Shown here: piece after piece, positions 57,361-64,000 of the stretch
Position numbering within the stretch: the first letter of the stretch is position 1
Layout: every line of letters begins with the position of its first letter
From: a virus
Direction: 5' to 3' (one strand)
IMG/VR virus record: IMGVR_UViG_3300008450_000017
Coordinates: 19,754 to 83,753 of that record
Length of the DNA: 64,000 nt
Program-made: the position numbers and the translations under genes
The notes under the pieces: model-generated
Database searches by the model: none
Seen by the model: the letters and a program-made list of their open reading frames with translations, nothing else
Told to the model about the DNA's origin: nothing

Positions 57361-58038
57361 ATGAAAAAAGTAATCATAATTTCTCTATCAATTTTTTTAA
57401 TTTATTCTTGTGTGTCTAATATTGTTGATTTAGAACCGGTAACTAACGATAGTTTTAAATTGAAAGGTATTGACATATCACATCACAATAGGGTTAGAAA
57501 TTGGAATTCAGTTTCAGATAACAATGATTTTGTTATAATGAAAGCAACCGAGGGTGAATCCTGGGTTGACAGTAAGTTTAATTCCTACTGGAAAGAATCG
57601 AATAGACAAGGAACCATAAGAGGAGCTTATCATTTCTTTACACCCGGTGTTTCAGGTGAGAAACAGTTTAATAACTTCAAAAAAACTGTAAAACTTAAAA
57701 AGGGTGATCTACCACCAATACTAGACGTGGAATTAAAAGAGTGTAACATTGATGAGGTCAATATTTGGTTAAAATTAGCTGAAGAACATTATGGGGTTAA
57801 ACCGATCATTTACACTGAGTACGTATTCTTCAAATTAATTTTAGAAGATGAAGTTAGTGACTGTAAATTGTGGATTTACATTGATAAAGATTACGGAATG
57901 AAACCATCATTTAATAACTACGAATGTGTTATTTGGCAATATAGTCATACAGGAAATGTTGAAGGTATTGATGGACCGGTAGATCTGGACTCAGTGATAA
58001 CTGATTCGGTAACTTTTAATAACACACTAATTAATTAA
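57361..58038 (+). CDS. GH25-family lysozyme lipoprotein
   Basis: 225 residues: signal peptide with lipobox IYSC (Cys17), then a complete GH25 muramidase pattern: KGIDISHHNR with the catalytic Asp38, FVIMKATEGESWVD, GAYHFFTPG, PPILDVELKE (the catalytic D and E pair), KPIIYTEYVF, LWIYIDKD and CVIWQYSHTGNVEGI. It cuts the MurNAc-GlcNAc bond. A lipid-anchored muramidase behind an early-type promoter differs from the cytosolic amidase at 7944. It may remodel the wall of the infected cell; that is inference. Confidence 0.92.
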   Translation: MKKVIIISLSIFLIYSCVSNIVDLEPVTNDSFKLKGIDISHHNRVRNWNSVSDNNDFVIMKATEGESWVDSKFNSYWKESNRQGTIRGAYHFFTPGVSGEKQFNNFKKTVKLKKGDLPPILDVELKECNIDEVNIWLKLAEEHYGVKPIIYTEYVFFKLILEDEVSDCKLWIYIDKDYGMKPSFNNYECVIWQYSHTGNVEGIDGPVDLDSVITDSVTFNNTLIN

Positions 58039-58042
58039 CCAA

Positions 58043-59290
58043 TTATTTTTTAGTATTTTGATATACCAGATTTTCAGGTTTACTTTTTAAAAATGCTAAT
58101 AGTGTGTATTTCTTTTTATTACCACCCCTAAGTTCTACTATTGTTTTTGATATATCTTCACCCACATATCTCCCCTCATAACTGGTTATTTTTCCAACTA
58201 CAGAGGTTTTATTGATAGTACCATTACCACTGGAAATGAAATACCCACCATTCTTAGATCTATCTTTCCATATAACCCAAGACCCATTAGTGTAGTATTT
58301 TGAATTTTCAGGTTTATTACCAGATTTTGAGTCTAGTTGAACAGGTAAACCTAACTTTTTTATGACCGCGTATAAAACCTTCCAGTACCGTAGGTCCCCA
58401 GATTTATAACCATCCCAACCCATATTAGGTTTGTTTGATGTTGTTGATGATTTTGTTTTACTTGAGGATATCTTATTTAAAACTCCAGGTAATAAAGATA
58501 ATTCATTATAACATTTTATGAATTGGGGCATATAGGTATGTGTGGTACTTGGACCATCACCCTTATTTGGGAAATAATTTGGAATAACTTTAGACTTATT
58601 TGTTGTAGCTACTATATAATTATCGTAGGGTTTTCTAGAAGTCACATCACATTTATTCGCAATATTTTTAACGTTGGTCTCACACCATTTACCTATTAAT
58701 CCTAATCCACCATTATGAGCTGCGACAGCTAAATGTAAAGCCGCGTCACCATCAATAGCTGGTTTTTTTACCAAATTACCATTATCAAATATTGTAACTT
58801 GTGGTCCTGAATAAAATTTTTTGGCGTAGTTATAATTTTTTGATAACATTGTGTAAGCTGCTTTTAACGAACCAATCACAGTATAAAGAGAGTTAACATC
58901 AACACCGTATTGTTTCGCGACAGACGGTTGTATTTGTGCGTAACCCTGTGAATGATCCCCACCAAATAAGTTATGGAAATATCCAAGTATTTCTTTATAG
59001 TTTAGGTTAATATAAGCTGACGACCCCTTACTTTCCCTAAAAATTAATGTCACGGCAGCTTTTAATATTTTTGGATCATAATTTTTGTTGGAATTTACAA
59101 ATGAAATTAAAGCAGTTGTAATGGGTATTGTGTCTGAAAAATTATTAAACACTGTTTTCATTATACCAGAACCCCAGGATTTATTTCTAGCGTCCCACAG
59201 TATTTTACCGATTAAAATTTCATTTGCACTACGTGTATCAGTATTCGTTGATTTATTATAATACGGTATCTCCTCATTTATTTTTTTCAT
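58043..59290 (-). CDS. lytic transglycosylase-like protein (SLT fold)
   Basis: 415 residues on the minus strand. The SLT-type catalytic region is near residues 75-205: LKAAVTLIFRESKGSSAYIN (Glu86 likely catalytic), GDHSQGYAQIQPSVAKQYG and ALHLAVAAHNGGLG. The C-terminal 130 residues look like a separate beta-rich domain. There is no signal peptide, so delivery by the virion or a tail-associated role is likely. A TATTTATAAT box precedes it on the minus strand, consistent with a late virion gene. It is convergent with the GH25 gene. Confidence 0.85.
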   Translation of the reverse strand: MKKINEEIPYYNKSTNTDTRSANEILIGKILWDARNKSWGSGIMKTVFNNFSDTIPITTALISFVNSNKNYDPKILKAAVTLIFRESKGSSAYINLNYKEILGYFHNLFGGDHSQGYAQIQPSVAKQYGVDVNSLYTVIGSLKAAYTMLSKNYNYAKKFYSGPQVTIFDNGNLVKKPAIDGDAALHLAVAAHNGGLGLIGKWCETNVKNIANKCDVTSRKPYDNYIVATTNKSKVIPNYFPNKGDGPSTTHTYMPQFIKCYNELSLLPGVLNKISSSKTKSSTTSNKPNMGWDGYKSGDLRYWKVLYAVIKKLGLPVQLDSKSGNKPENSKYYTNGSWVIWKDRSKNGGYFISSGNGTINKTSVVGKITSYEGRYVGEDISKTIVELRGGNKKKYTLLAFLKSKPENLVYQNTKK

Positions 59291-59310
59291 ATTAATTAAT
59301 ACAATAATCT

Positions 59311-59320
59311 ATTATAAATA
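59311..59320 (-). promoter_or_regulatory. TATTTATAAT box, late-promoter-like
   Basis: TATTTATAAT on the minus strand, 20 bases before the ATG at 59290. Confidence 0.5.
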
Positions 59321-59343
59321 TTGAACAAATAAAAATAACCTGG

Positions 59344-59375
59344 TTTGATTATTTTAATTTAAATTTGTATATTTG
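59344..59375 (+). promoter_or_regulatory. Bacteroidota-type promoter, short leader
   Basis: TTTG at 59344-59347, a 20-base spacer, and TATATTTG at 59368-59375. The ATG at 59383 follows after 7 bases. Confidence 0.8.
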
Positions 59376-59382
59376 TTTTATT

Positions 59383-59982
59383 ATGATTGATAACATAGAA
59401 CTAATAAAACCTTTATTAAATTTTTCAGATCCTGAAGATTTTTATATGCTTTATGTGTTTAAAAGAAAGAAAGATCAACCTGAAGGAGAGAGAGATAATC
59501 ACCAATCAGTAAGAACAATTAAATCTTATTGTATTGGGAGTATTGAACATCTTGAAAAACGATACGAGGAAATCAAACAACTTTGTGAAATGTTTAAAGC
59601 AAGGGCTTATATTCACATCCAAAAACAAAACCATAAGGATGTATCATTAAATATGTTATCAACACTCGCTGAACGTATTAGAGATGGTGTAAATAAACAA
59701 CAGGGACTATTTGATTCTGTTGTTGGACAAATCAAAACACAAGAAAAGAGGTGGGTTATAGATATTGACGTTACCGACCACCATGTGGTTGAAGAAGTCA
59801 CTAAGTTTATTACTCATTTAAGACCCCAAGGACCAAAATGTGAATCGGTAATCCCAACTAAGAACGGTTACCATCTTATTACAGGTAGATTTGATGTCAC
59901 GGAATTTAAAAAACAATTCCCCAGCATTGATATCCAAAAGAAAAACCCAACGTTATTATTTTTACCAAATAGTTTAAATTAA
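59383..59982 (+). CDS. conserved-type hypothetical protein, possibly primase-fold
   Basis: 199 residues from the ATG at 59383; an in-frame ATG at 59365 overlaps the -7 box and is rejected. Segments such as FYMLYVFKRKKD, EIKQLCEMFKARAYIHIQ, KRWVIDIDVTD and IPTKNGYHLITGRFD recall proteins found in Bacteroidota and their phages. The DID strand and TKNGYH segment are compatible with an archaeo-eukaryotic primase-like fold, but I cannot confirm it. Function unknown. Confidence 0.7.
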   Translation: MIDNIELIKPLLNFSDPEDFYMLYVFKRKKDQPEGERDNHQSVRTIKSYCIGSIEHLEKRYEEIKQLCEMFKARAYIHIQKQNHKDVSLNMLSTLAERIRDGVNKQQGLFDSVVGQIKTQEKRWVIDIDVTDHHVVEEVTKFITHLRPQGPKCESVIPTKNGYHLITGRFDVTEFKKQFPSIDIQKKNPTLLFLPNSLN

Positions 59983-59994
59983 AAAAAAATATAA

Positions 59995-60002
59995 TATATT
60001 TG
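59995..60002 (+). promoter_or_regulatory. Bacteroidota-type -7 element, near-leaderless
   Basis: TATATTTG 4 bases before the ATG at 60007. No clear TTTG -33 box. Confidence 0.55.
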
Positions 60003-60006
60003 TATT

Positions 60007-60147
60007 ATGAAAAAAATAATTGAAGTTAATTTAGGTATTGGACTAAACCAGTTTTTCCCTGAACCAGTTAAGATCCTTGTTGGTGAGGAGAATGAAGACG
60101 TTAATTCTGAAAATACAGAAGATACTGATGAATCAAATAATGATTAA
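60007..60147 (+). CDS. small acidic hypothetical protein
   Basis: 46 residues: MKKIIEVNLGIGLNQFFPEPVK, then a strongly acidic tail (EENEDVNSENTEDTDESNND). It starts 4 bases after a -7 box and ends 3 bases before the phosphoesterase gene. The acidic tail could bind basic partners; function unknown. Confidence 0.6.
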   Translation: MKKIIEVNLGIGLNQFFPEPVKILVGEENEDVNSENTEDTDESNND

Positions 60148-60150
60148 ATT

Positions 60151-60879
60151 ATGAAAATTACAATATTATCTGATACCCACACAAAACACAATCAGATAAA
60201 GACACCAAAGTCTTATAGATCTAGTAATGAATTATTGGAAATCCCAGGTGGTGATCTTTTAATTCACGCTGGGGATTTTATGAACTCTGGTTATTATAAA
60301 AGGGAAGCTGAAGAATTTTTTAAATGGTTGGACGAACTGGAAGGTTATGACACCAAAGTATTTATATCCGGTAATCACGATCGTATTATGGAAAATGATC
60401 CAGAATGGTCTAAAGGAATTTTAACCGGTTATAAAAATATTGATTATCTTCAGGACGAATCAATGTCAATACAAGAAGGTGATGGTCCGGAAGTTAAAAT
60501 CTGGGGTAGTCCATGGCAACCAGAATTTTATAACTGGGCGTTTAATCTTCCACGTAATGGTGAAGAATTAAAATCAAAATGGGATATGATACCAGAAGGT
60601 ATTGACATATTAATAACACACGGACCAGCTTGGGGAGTTTTAGATGATGTTGAGGGTAATCGAGGTGTTCATTTGGGTTGTGAATTATTAACTGAAAGAA
60701 TAAAAGTTGTCAAACCAAAAATACATATTTGTGGACATATACATAGTGGATATGGATATCATTTTGACGGATTTACACACCATTTTAATGCTTCTATCTT
60801 GAATGAAAGATATTCCTATACTCAGTTACCTTGGAACATTGATTGGGATCCTGTAACAAATGAAATCAAATTCCTATAA
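60151..60879 (+). CDS. calcineurin-like phosphoesterase
   Basis: 242 residues with the full motif set: ILSDTHTKHN, LLIHAGDFMNSG, VFISGNHDRIM, DILITHGPAWGV and HICGHIHSGYG. It belongs to the single-domain family related to the MPPED proteins, which hydrolyse cyclic nucleotides or phosphodiesters in vitro. The third such enzyme in the window after gp47 and the one at 32227. Substrate unknown. Confidence 0.92.
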   Translation: MKITILSDTHTKHNQIKTPKSYRSSNELLEIPGGDLLIHAGDFMNSGYYKREAEEFFKWLDELEGYDTKVFISGNHDRIMENDPEWSKGILTGYKNIDYLQDESMSIQEGDGPEVKIWGSPWQPEFYNWAFNLPRNGEELKSKWDMIPEGIDILITHGPAWGVLDDVEGNRGVHLGCELLTERIKVVKPKIHICGHIHSGYGYHFDGFTHHFNASILNERYSYTQLPWNIDWDPVTNEIKFL

Positions 60880-60897
60880 CAAATGATAATTTCATAG

Positions 60898-60911
60898 TAT
60901 TTATTAATAAA
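60898..60911 (+). promoter_or_regulatory. TATTTATwA box, late-promoter-like
   Basis: TATTTATTAATAAA, 10 bases before the ATG at 60922; sequence identical to the box at 10814. Confidence 0.5.
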
Positions 60912-60921
60912 ATTATATATT

Positions 60922-61437
60922 ATGGATAATGATTTAGTTAAAAAACTTTACGAAGAAATTCAGAAAAGAAAAATGTACGAACAGGAAGAAGACATGGACC
61001 TGGACGATGATGACAACGAAGACGACGATACTGATATGGATTACGAAGATAATGGAGCAACAAGTGATGATTTTTGTGAGATGATTTCCAAATTATTTCA
61101 TTCACAAATACAAACACATGTATTTCATTTAAGTGTTAAAGGTCCCGGATCTTACGCTACACACAAAGCTTTACAGGATTATTATGATTCCATAGGTGGT
61201 TTAGTTGACGGATTGACTGAATCATATCAAGGTAAATATGGATTATTAAAAAACTACTCAACCTTTGAATTGGAAACCTATACATCAGTTAATGACGTTA
61301 TCGGTTATCTTGAGGAATTAAATGATATGATCGAAGATAGTAGATCTTGTTGTGAGGATTCATTCATCCAAAATCAAATTGATACAGTACAAGAGTTGAT
61401 ATTTAGTACCGTATATAAATTAAAGTTTTTAAAGTAA
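60922..61437 (+). CDS. ferritin/Dps-like protein (DUF5856-like)
   Basis: 171 residues: a helix LVKKLYEEIQKRKMYEQEE, an acidic run, then a four-helix-type domain with LFHSQIQTHVFHLSVKG, YATHKALQDYYDSIGGLVDGLTESYQGKYG and VIGYLEELNDMIEDS. This spacing of His and Asp/Glu recalls Dps/ferritin-like proteins and, from memory, the phage DUF5856 family. Iron binding or DNA protection is possible but not shown. The N-terminal LYE and the box upstream group it with the tagged late proteins. Confidence 0.72.
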   Translation: MDNDLVKKLYEEIQKRKMYEQEEDMDLDDDDNEDDDTDMDYEDNGATSDDFCEMISKLFHSQIQTHVFHLSVKGPGSYATHKALQDYYDSIGGLVDGLTESYQGKYGLLKNYSTFELETYTSVNDVIGYLEELNDMIEDSRSCCEDSFIQNQIDTVQELIFSTVYKLKFLK

Positions 61438-61443
61438 TTTAAT

Positions 61444-61671
61444 ATGGCAACAAAATCTGGACAAAAAGGTAGATATATTTGTAAAGTTGGGTTTTATGAC
61501 ATTTACGCTAAAGACACTTATAAACCAAAGAAAGAATCAAAGTTTAAGTTTTCAAAACCAGACATATCATCAACAGTTTACAATATAATACACTCTAAAA
61601 AAACTATTGAGAGTGGGTTTAAAACAAAAGACTTAGCAATTACTAGAGCAAATGAGTTATTAACTAAATAA
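61444..61671 (+). CDS. small basic hypothetical protein
   Basis: 75 residues, lysine-rich (GQKGRYICKVGFYDIYAKDTYKPKKESKFKFSKP), with a C-terminal helix. It might bind nucleic acid or an acidic partner such as the preceding protein; no family is recognised. Confidence 0.58.
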   Translation: MATKSGQKGRYICKVGFYDIYAKDTYKPKKESKFKFSKPDISSTVYNIIHSKKTIESGFKTKDLAITRANELLTK

Positions 61672-61678
61672 AATAAAA

Positions 61679-61966
61679 ATGAGATTAAAAGACGTTTGTG
61701 AAATTAAATTAAACTTTCCTGAAGCTGATTTTTGGTTGATACGAAAAGGTGGTGAAAAGGAGGTTGGTAAACCAACAAAAGAATTTAGTTCAGAAAATAT
61801 AGGAATTAAAGTTATGGACGAAAATATTCTAGTTCCAGACTATTTATACTATATGATGACTTATTTCCACAGTATGGGATATTTTAACCAAAACTCACAT
61901 GGGACTCTTTCATTGAAGAACATTAGAACTGAGGACGTTAAGAACATTAAATTACGTCAACAATAA
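61679..61966 (+). CDS. HsdS-like target-recognition fragment
   Basis: 95 residues that resemble half of a type I restriction specificity-subunit recognition domain: LKDVCEIKLNF, FWLIRKGGEKEVGKPT, IGIKVMDENILVPDYLYYMMTYFHSMGYF and GTLSLKNIRTEDVKNIKL. No HsdM or HsdR gene is nearby. A stand-alone fragment this short may be a decoy or an anti-restriction protein, or a phage protein of unrelated role; the similarity is by eye. Confidence 0.66.
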   Translation: MRLKDVCEIKLNFPEADFWLIRKGGEKEVGKPTKEFSSENIGIKVMDENILVPDYLYYMMTYFHSMGYFNQNSHGTLSLKNIRTEDVKNIKLRQQ

Positions 61967-61986
61967 AAATAATAAAATAAAAAAAA

Positions 61987-62673
61987 ATGAAAAAAAATTT
62001 ATTTTTAATTACCGAGGACGAAAAGGATCGAATCCTTAATATGCACAAAAAAGCTTCCTTAAAACAGTATTTAAATGAACAATCTGAAGTAACCACTGTA
62101 TCAACAACAGTACCCGGAGAAGAGGAAAATATTGACGATGAGACTGAAGATGAAATCCAAGACGATACAGTTGGGTTTTCAAGTAGAAATCCAGAAATAA
62201 CTGACGACATTGAAAATTTAATGACTGAGGATGGTTATGTTGAAGTTACTCAATATGAAACAAAAACAGTTGACTGTAATGGTGATGAGATTGAAAGACA
62301 TACAAACTTCATTATCGAACCGATGGTTAATTTTGGTAATAAAGATATTAAATTAGGTAATTCTGGTGAAGGATTTGGGTTAATTAGATCTACAACATAC
62401 CCATTTAAACATGTATTGGAGGTTACCTACCAAGGTGTACCATTAAGTAAGTTTGAAGATATGGGTGGAATCAGTGTGTTATTATTGTTCGATACCCCAA
62501 CTGAGGATGGTGATGAAACAGAAGTACAAAACAAACAAAATGGAACACGTAAAACTTTCATATACCAAGGGGAACTTGAATATGTTGGGGATCAGTTCAC
62601 ATTTGAAAGAAGTGACGCAACAACACAGTTCACCATTTGTGATCTTTACAAAGTCTTTGTTAAGACAGCATAA
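61987..62673 (+). CDS. tagged hypothetical protein, probable virion protein
   Basis: 228 residues. The N-terminus LFLITEDEKDRILNMHKKASLKQYLNEQ is a charged helix ending in LNE and resembles, from memory, a recurrent N-terminal segment in marine phage proteins. An acidic linker (residues 35-75) leads to a beta-rich domain (NFIIEPMVNFGNKDIKLGNSGEGFGLIRS ... FKHVLEVTYQGVPL). No family recognised. No TATTTATwA box is seen immediately upstream, and a terminator follows. Confidence 0.7.
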   Translation: MKKNLFLITEDEKDRILNMHKKASLKQYLNEQSEVTTVSTTVPGEEENIDDETEDEIQDDTVGFSSRNPEITDDIENLMTEDGYVEVTQYETKTVDCNGDEIERHTNFIIEPMVNFGNKDIKLGNSGEGFGLIRSTTYPFKHVLEVTYQGVPLSKFEDMGGISVLLLFDTPTEDGDETEVQNKQNGTRKTFIYQGELEYVGDQFTFERSDATTQFTICDLYKVFVKTA

Positions 62674-62699
62674 AAATTAAATTTAGATAAATTTTTAAA

Positions 62700-62728
62700 A
62701 ATCCAAGAAAAAAACTTGGATTTTTTTT
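62700..62728 (+). terminator. intrinsic terminator
   Basis: AATCCAAG / CTTGGATT stem of 8 pairs with a 7-base loop and a run of eight Ts. The T-run provides the -33 element of the next promoter. Confidence 0.88.
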
Positions 62729-62756
62729 GTTTATATAAAAAAAACCTGTATATTTG
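62726..62756 (+). promoter_or_regulatory. Bacteroidota-type promoter
   Basis: TTTG at 62726-62729, a 19-base spacer, and TATATTTG at 62749-62756. It lies 23 bases before the ATG at 62780. Confidence 0.85.
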
Positions 62757-62779
62757 ATTTATAATTTAAATTTACCATT

Positions 62780-63793
62780 ATGAAAACACTACCCATTTTT
62801 ATCTTTTTCTTGATGATGACATCGGGAATTTTTAGTCAGGAAATAGTTTCTGATATCGATGGAAACCAGTACAACACAGTTCAGATTGGAGACCAGGTTT
62901 GGTTAAAAGAGAACCTAAAAGTTTCTCGATTCAACAACGGGGACCCAATCTATGAAACTACATCACTTTTTGATTGGTGGTCACACGTTAACCTTCAGAG
63001 TCCAGATTATGGAACGCCAATCCAAAGTTATTACAATATGGACACATCCCTTATGAATCAATACGGTAGATTATACAATTGGTATGTCGCTGGAGACCAA
63101 AGAAATGTGTGTCCCACCGGATATAAAGTTCCCACCTTTATGGATTACTACGAGATGTTCTCATTTGTTGATTCCAACACATTGGATCTATTGGATTATA
63201 ACGAGAATTACATTAATGACGGTGTAATGAATGACCAATCCGGAAAGAAGTTTTTAACTAATGAATATTGGGATTCAGGTTTGGAAGGTAACAACCAAAC
63301 AAGATGGTCAGGATTACCATCCGGGTTTGTTTATCACCAATGGAGTGATGAGTTCCAGTACTCAAACATTAATTATTTTGGTGAGGGTTTTACAAATGGT
63401 TTCTGGACCAAAGATACAGTTTCTTGGGATATGGATGGTGGATTTGGGGTTAGATCAAAAACAATTCACATTATAGGTGATTACATCAGAATGTACCCAA
63501 CCGGAAGAGGGGTAGGTCATTCAATCAGATGTATCAAAGACAATACATCTAACATCCAAGAAGAAATTAAATTAGAACTTAATGTGTACCCAAACCCAAC
63601 AAACGAAAACGTTACATTTATTTCAGATAAAAAATATTTAGGGGAAACTTACGGTGTGTATGATGTTAACGGTAAGTTGGTTGTTTCAGGACAAGTTAAC
63701 TCAATACAAGAAACAATTAATTTACTTGACCAACCATCCGGTATATACATGTTGAGAGTTAATAACGATATGTTTAAGATAATTAAAAACTAA
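62780..63793 (+). CDS. secreted FISUMP-domain protein with T9SS C-terminal sorting domain
   Basis: 337 residues: a signal peptide (about 1-19, ending GIFSQ), a FISUMP-type domain (DIDGNQYNTVQIGDQVWLKENL, YGRLYNWYVAGDQRNVCPTGYKVP, GHSIRCIKD), and a C-terminal sorting domain of the type IX secretion system, type A (LNVYPNPTNENVTF ... YGVYDVNGKLVVSGQV ... ETINLLDQPSGIYMLRVNND ... KIIKN). T9SS exists only in Bacteroidota. It should export this phage-encoded protein to the host cell surface. It has its own early-type promoter and terminator. Confidence 0.9.
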   Translation: MKTLPIFIFFLMMTSGIFSQEIVSDIDGNQYNTVQIGDQVWLKENLKVSRFNNGDPIYETTSLFDWWSHVNLQSPDYGTPIQSYYNMDTSLMNQYGRLYNWYVAGDQRNVCPTGYKVPTFMDYYEMFSFVDSNTLDLLDYNENYINDGVMNDQSGKKFLTNEYWDSGLEGNNQTRWSGLPSGFVYHQWSDEFQYSNINYFGEGFTNGFWTKDTVSWDMDGGFGVRSKTIHIIGDYIRMYPTGRGVGHSIRCIKDNTSNIQEEIKLELNVYPNPTNENVTFISDKKYLGETYGVYDVNGKLVVSGQVNSIQETINLLDQPSGIYMLRVNNDMFKIIKN

Positions 63794-63817
63794 ACCAAAA
63801 ACCATAAACAAAAAAGA

Positions 63818-63842
63818 AAGTCGGGTAACTCCCGACTTTTTT
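63818..63842. terminator. bidirectional intrinsic terminator
   Basis: AAGTCGGG / CCCGACTT stem of 8 pairs with a TAACT loop, Ts after it on plus and As before it, so it can stop both converging transcripts. Confidence 0.9.
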
Positions 63843-64000
63843 ATCTTTGGTAATTTACATTAACTACTAATTTTTTATGGAAATTACCTTCCGATTCACC
63901 AAACTCTTGATACCAAGTATTTGATAAATAACCTTTAAGTAATTCCTCCACATTTTCTCTAGTTACACCCTCCATCTCATCATTGAAGAAGTCACCAGCT
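63841..64000 (-). CDS. hypothetical protein, 5' end cut by window edge
   Basis: The last 52 residues of a minus-strand gene: DFFNDEMEGVTRENVEELLK, then YLSNTWYQEFGESEG and a final VNVNYQR. The stop (TAA on minus) is at 63841-63843, overlapping the terminator T-run. The frame is open to the window end. No family recognised from the fragment. Confidence 0.6.
   Translation of the reverse strand, partial: AGDFFNDEMEGVTRENVEELLKGYLSNTWYQEFGESEGNFHKKLVVNVNYQR

Noticed and set aside
1-64000. The window as a bacterial chromosome or plasmid
   Set aside because: Thioredoxin, DnaK, DnaJ and lipoproteins would fit a bacterium, but gp46/gp47, DUF3310, DUF932, the lysis-type cassette, fibre genes and the density of tiny overlapping genes indicate a phage. 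No ribosomal, metabolic or replication genes of a bacterium are present.

Overview
The window looks like part of a large T4-like tailed-phage genome whose host belongs to the Bacteroidota. By eye it is about one third GC and almost wholly coding, with ATGA-type overlaps and no stretch over 300 bases without a gene. The phage calls rest on a T4 gp47/gp46-type recombination nuclease pair, a lysis-type cassette, two very large fibre-like proteins and many small phage-type hypothetical genes. The host call rests on promoters of the Bacteroidota type (TTTG, 18-20 bases, TAnnTTTG), several short lipoproteins, an Hc1-type histone-like protein, and a secreted protein ending in a type IX secretion (T9SS) sorting domain. 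I saw no tRNA, CRISPR array, integrase or transposase.

Layout. 1-5754: gp47 (cut by the window edge), coiled-coil and membrane proteins, gp46 and a primary-type sigma factor. 5760-6680: small genes behind Bacteroidota-type promoters. 6744-12311: probable late block with a multi-span membrane protein, an amidase endolysin, two spanin-like proteins and acidic virion-type proteins. 12338-15863: small genes including an Hc1-like histone, then DnaJ. 15890-30224: large proteins with a recurrent N-terminal tag, thioredoxin, glutaredoxin, a minus-strand paralogue pair, a methyltransferase-DUF3310 fusion, DUF192 and Nudix proteins. 30284-34587: a tagged ECF-type sigma factor, a P-loop kinase, a phosphoesterase, an RlpA-like protein and a tagged HExxH metallopeptidase. 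34588-37467: a compositionally distinct patch with a cREC protein, followed by an RNA ligase. 37508-45665: AAA+ ATPase, HAD protein, DnaK and small proteins. 45669-45859: a candidate rod-shaped non-coding RNA. 45880-52492: two fibre or adhesin genes. 52590-57292: small early-type genes with HAD, SET, Smr and zinc-ribbon proteins. 57301-59320: GH25 and SLT peptidoglycan enzymes. 59344-64000: a phosphoesterase, a ferritin-like protein, an HsdS-like fragment, another tagged protein, the T9SS-sorted surface protein and a cut minus-strand gene.

How the parts may work together (inference). Bacteroidota-type promoters probably drive early genes through host sigma. A second motif, TATTTATwA, resembles the T4 late octamer TATAAATA and sits before virion-type genes; the sigma factor beside gp46 is the obvious candidate to read it, as gp55 does in T4. 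Several proteins behind that motif begin with a short helix ending in (L/I)xE, which resembles T4 capsid-targeting tags removed by the prohead protease. One of them is the ECF-type sigma factor, so the phage may package and inject a transcription factor. Other notable points are a possible RNA-repair set, three proteins sharing a [TS][KS]WC domain, and a phage gene apparently routed through the host T9SS.
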